A stretch of DNA of 25,697 nucleotides, from assembly GCA_020025015.1 (NCBI GenBank), contig JAHHSV010000018.1:1-25697 (forward strand), read 5' to 3'. Origin of the DNA: Anaeroplasmataceae bacterium (GTDB lineage: Bacteria; Bacillota_I; Bacilli_A; Acholeplasmatales; Anaeroplasmataceae). The notes beneath the pieces were generated by a model, which saw only the letters and a program-made list of their open reading frames with translations, had not been told where the DNA came from and ran no database searches. Positions 22,983-25,697 of this stretch are shown piece after piece; the first letter of the stretch is position 1, and every line of letters starts with the position of its first letter. Position numbers and translations under genes: made by a program.

Positions 22983-24384
22983 TTAATTATTCTTTGAAAT
23001 AAAACAATGATGACACAATGTGCCATCCCCATAATTGTCATCATTAATTGGAACTGAACATTCTGTACAATTTCCATATTGCCCAATATTATTGTCATCA
23101 CATTCATCATATTCATCATTTTCATATTCACTATAAGAAATGATTACAGAATCAAGCATCTTATGTTTTTCATATTGAATTTTAGCGCTAATTATTTTTT
23201 TATTTAAAAATAAATCGTAAATACACGTTGCATCTAATATTAATTTAGCATTAACTTTGTAATAATTAGGCATTGTTTCTTTATCATATTCTTCACATGC
23301 AACCAATTCTAGATACACAGTAATATTAGTTTTTATATTAATAGTTCCATCACTAGAATCATATGAAGGAAAAAATTTATCTTTTTCAACATTAATATCA
23401 GTAATATCAACATTATATAGCGCACAAATACTTCCACCATTAATAGTTTCACCAATAAAACATTTATTTATTTCATCCTCAGTTACTTTATCATAAAAGT
23501 CTGACTCTATTAATTTTATAATATCATTGCTGAAAAGATAATCATTAAGATTATTTCTGAATTTATTTATTTCAATTTTCGAATCATTGCTATCAATAAT
23601 TTCATCCAAATACTTAAGGTAAAAATTATCGAAGTTCAATAATGAAATAGAAGAATTTGGATGATTTTCTTTAAATTCTTCTTCCAAAAAAGGATCAATA
23701 TTGGAACTATCTTTTTCTACCCACCAGTCACCTTTAACTTCATTTTCAACAATAATAGCATCATCACTCCCAATATTCTCCAAAATCTCATACCAAATAA
23801 ATACATCACCATATTTTGAAATTTATATTCTTCGTTTTTATTTTTGTCTGTTAGGCCTGGTTTTAAATTTTCTGCAAATCTAATTTCAGCCAAAGCAGCC
23901 ATTTTAATTTTATTGTTAATAGTAATACTTTTCAATTTATGTTTTTCAACAAACTTCAAAAGTGAATCATTATCATCATCTATTTTATCATTCATATTTT
24001 GCTTTTCTAACTTTTTTAATTCATCATCTATTTGAATCAAATAAGTTTTAATATTACATTTATACTCAGAAATAATATCATCAATTTTTGTATCAAAAAT
24101 AGTGGATAATTTAATAATATCTATTTTATCTAATCTTCCTAAAATAGTATTCCTTTGAATGTCAAAATTTTTTTAAATACAGCAATTGGATATCTACCGC
24201 TATGTCTAGATCTTGATGCGTGATAATTTCTTTTGAATTCTTCATATACTGTTGCAGGAATAACTACATTAAATTGTTCTTTTTTTTCTAATTCGTAAAG
24301 TGAATTAATTATTGAATTAATTGTATCAAATGAATATGCATAAATTCCTAATAATGCATTAGTATCAAAATATATAATTTTCAT
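22983..24384 (-). pseudogene. PIN_8-like nuclease gene with C-terminal zinc ribbon, broken by two frameshifts
   Basis: Three overlapping frames join into one protein of about 467 residues. Part 1 (24384 to about 24170): MKIIYFDTNALLG with D7, then VYEEFKRN with E48/E49, the start of a PIN-like domain. Part 2 (about 24168-23817): KLKSITIN and AENLKPGLTDKNKNEEYKF. Part 3 (about 23815-22983): YGDVFIWYEIL and ENEVKGDWW, the two remaining acidic motifs of PIN_8. About 230 unrecognised residues follow. The terminal ribbon has C239, C242, C257 and C260 of the last frame (CTEC-x14-CHHC). The shifts fall on an A7 run (24168-24174) and an A4 run (23814-23817); one extra A at each would restore the frame. 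It could be real decay, slippage or an assembly error. A GAGG ribosome site precedes the ATG. Confidence 0.75.
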
Positions 24385-24410
24385 TATTTAACCTCGATTC
24401 TCGAAATTCA

Positions 24411-25095
24411 TTAATATTTTTCATAAACTCCATTAACAGCTTCAATATAATAGTTAAATGAAGGGTGATTATGGTCACCTCGTTGTAAGTACATATTCTT
24501 CATATAAATCATTGTCTTTTAATCACTTTGCTTTTTTAATTAATCCTCTAGAATGAGGCGTTTAATTCAATAATATCTTTTAGGTCCATAATCTCTAGTC
24601 TATCTACCATAACCACGATATTTTTCGTGGATTAATCTATACCACGATTCCTTTGACTCGACTACAATAGCAAGAACAATGCTAAATTCAGTAGGATTAC
24701 CTTTTGTGAAATGTCACTTTTCAGTCATTAATGCAGAAGTTGAATCATCACAATTTGCCAAACCATTAGCCTCCAAAACCTCATTAAATGCTTTCTAATA
24801 TATTCATTGATATCTCTACAAGAATTGATATCTTAGTTATAGAATTCTCTAATACAAAAATAAAAACCCATATCATATCAATTGGTTCTTTAGCATTTTG
24901 AGTTGCTAAATTTCTGGTACCACGTCCTACTAAATGTACTTTAACTTTATAATTGCCAATCATTTGCTCAATTTCACCACTAATCCATCCTGGCTTCCAA
25001 TCAGATGAAATAACACAGCAACCGCTATGAAACCATTCAAATCTTCCTTTAACTGTATAAAGTTTAATAATATTGGGTAAAAACGCAATTTGCAC
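24411..25095 (-). pseudogene. Frameshifted gene for a conserved protein of unknown function
   Basis: About 228 codons, starting with a GTG at 25095, 10 bp after the DUF4143 fragment. The first frame gives VKGRFEWFHSGCCVISSDWKP, then GWISGEIEQMIGN and VHLVGRGTRNLATQNAKEPID. After a shift it continues as INSCRDINEYIRK. A further frame reads FNEVLEANGLANCDDSTSA, an in-frame stop, FTKGNPTEFSIVLAIVVES and SWYRLIHEKYRGYGR. The end is GDHNHPSFNYYIEAVNG and VYEKY. The pieces follow one another in order and look like one protein family I have seen as hypothetical proteins in Clostridia, but I cannot name it. At least two stops and two shifts are present. 27 bp separate it from the PIN_8 start. Confidence 0.6.
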
Positions 25096-25105
25096 TTTTG
25101 CAATT

Positions 25106-25697
25106 TTAATAAATTTGCGAATCTAAAAGAAACTCAGCAATATCGACGATTTTTATTCCTTCATGAAAAAATTGAGGATGTTTAATTCTAGCAATTAAAA
25201 TTTTAGGATATGCGTCTTTTATAGATAATAATGGAGTTATCTCTCTTTTAAATGTTTCTTCCTTTGAAATATCATCTGATACTTGAATATATGTTTTATA
25301 TCCATTTTTTAGAACAACAAAATCTATTTCTTTATCTCGCATTGCCCCAACATATACCTCATATCCTCTTCTTAAAAGTTCGATTGCCACTATATTTTCA
25401 TATAAATGACCGTAATCTGTGTCCTTACTTCCTATACTTGCATATCTAAAAGATGTATCTACCAAAGCATACTTTTTATTTGACTCTAAATATTTTTTCC
25501 CTTTAATGTCAAATCTAGTTAATGGATAAAACAAGAATGATTTACAAATATAATCAAGATATGTACCAACTGTTTTATCATTTGTTTTATATGTGCTTGT
25601 CGTTAATTTATTAGCAATATTTCTAATTGAAGTTTTGCTTCCTAAATTATCCATTAAAAAATTACCTATCATTTTTAATAGCTGCTCATTTTCTACT
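25106..25697 (-). CDS. DUF4143-type ATPase, C-terminal part (cut by the window edge)
   Basis: Only the C-terminal 196 or so codons lie in the window. The frame is open through 25697 (VENEQLLKMIGN...), so the ATP-binding N-terminus lies beyond. Visible are the winged-helix segment (SKTSIRNIANKLTTSTYKTN) and the DUF4143 core with KKYALVDTSFRYAS, YGHLYENIVAIELLRRGYEV and the nuclease-like KEIDFVVLKNG and YIQVSDDI. It belongs to a different branch from the ATPase at 21392-22699, so it is not a local duplication. Not obviously damaged in what can be read. Confidence 0.85.
   Translation of the reverse strand, partial: VENEQLLKMIGNFLMDNLGSKTSIRNIANKLTTSTYKTNDKTVGTYLDYICKSFLFYPLTRFDIKGKKYLESNKKYALVDTSFRYASIGSKDTDYGHLYENIVAIELLRRGYEVYVGAMRDKEIDFVVLKNGYKTYIQVSDDISKEETFKREITPLLSIKDAYPKILIARIKHPQFFHEGIKIVDIAEFLLDSQIY

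Noticed and set aside
24139..24384. Stand-alone 81-residue PIN toxin of a VapBC-type pair
   Set aside because: The missing acidic motifs of the same PIN domain continue in the following frames, so it is the first part of a longer frameshifted gene; no antitoxin gene adjoins it.

Overview
The window is AT-rich DNA from a low-GC Gram-positive bacterium. It has Firmicutes-type gene order (a ytxK-like methyltransferase directly upstream of ackA), sigma-A-like promoters, AGGAGG ribosome sites and TGA used as stop. An uncultured gut Bacilli, Erysipelotrichia or Mollicutes relative is plausible. This placement is inferred from gene content and base composition, not from a phylogenetic marker.

Positions 1-8.6 kb look like ordinary chromosome. 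On the minus strand lie ytxK-like/ackA with their own promoter and terminator. A tRNA-Glu(TTC) unit sits on the plus strand. Then come two minus-strand runs. One (8574 down to 4445) holds an esterase, a membrane-anchored predicted beta-propeller, a NUDIX hydrolase, two half-size CHR transporter subunits and a HAD phosphatase. The other (4378 down to 2606) holds a cytosolic CBM20-like protein and a DUF368/PopT undecaprenyl-phosphate translocase homologue.

Positions 8.6-11.15 kb hold a repeat-rich lipoprotein with a striking upstream region (palindrome on the -10, helically phased A-tracts) and then a decayed group II intron/reverse transcriptase.

Positions 11.16-20.6 kb form a carbohydrate locus. 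uxuA, uxuB, a GH2 enzyme, a GT2 glycosyltransferase, a small membrane protein and a membrane-anchored, domain-permuted GH3 enzyme all run on the minus strand. A divergent AraC-type regulator faces uxuA across a shared promoter region containing two AATTGCAA repeats 22 bp apart. The likely logic is hydrolysis of a glycoside or glucuronide outside the cell (GH3) and inside it (GH2), with mannonate/fructuronate converted by UxuAB.

Positions 20.6-25.7 kb are an accessory, partly decayed segment. It holds a DUF4298 protein, remnants of an XRE-type HTH gene and a GNAT acetyltransferase, and two unrelated DUF4143-type ATPases (the second cut by the window edge). It also holds a PIN_8-like nuclease gene with a zinc ribbon that is broken by two homopolymer frameshifts, and a frameshifted conserved unknown gene. 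The intact ATPase gene has three 23-bp-spaced repeats overlapping its promoter. Several items could belong to an eroded defence or mobile island. No complete novel system can be claimed from the sequence alone.
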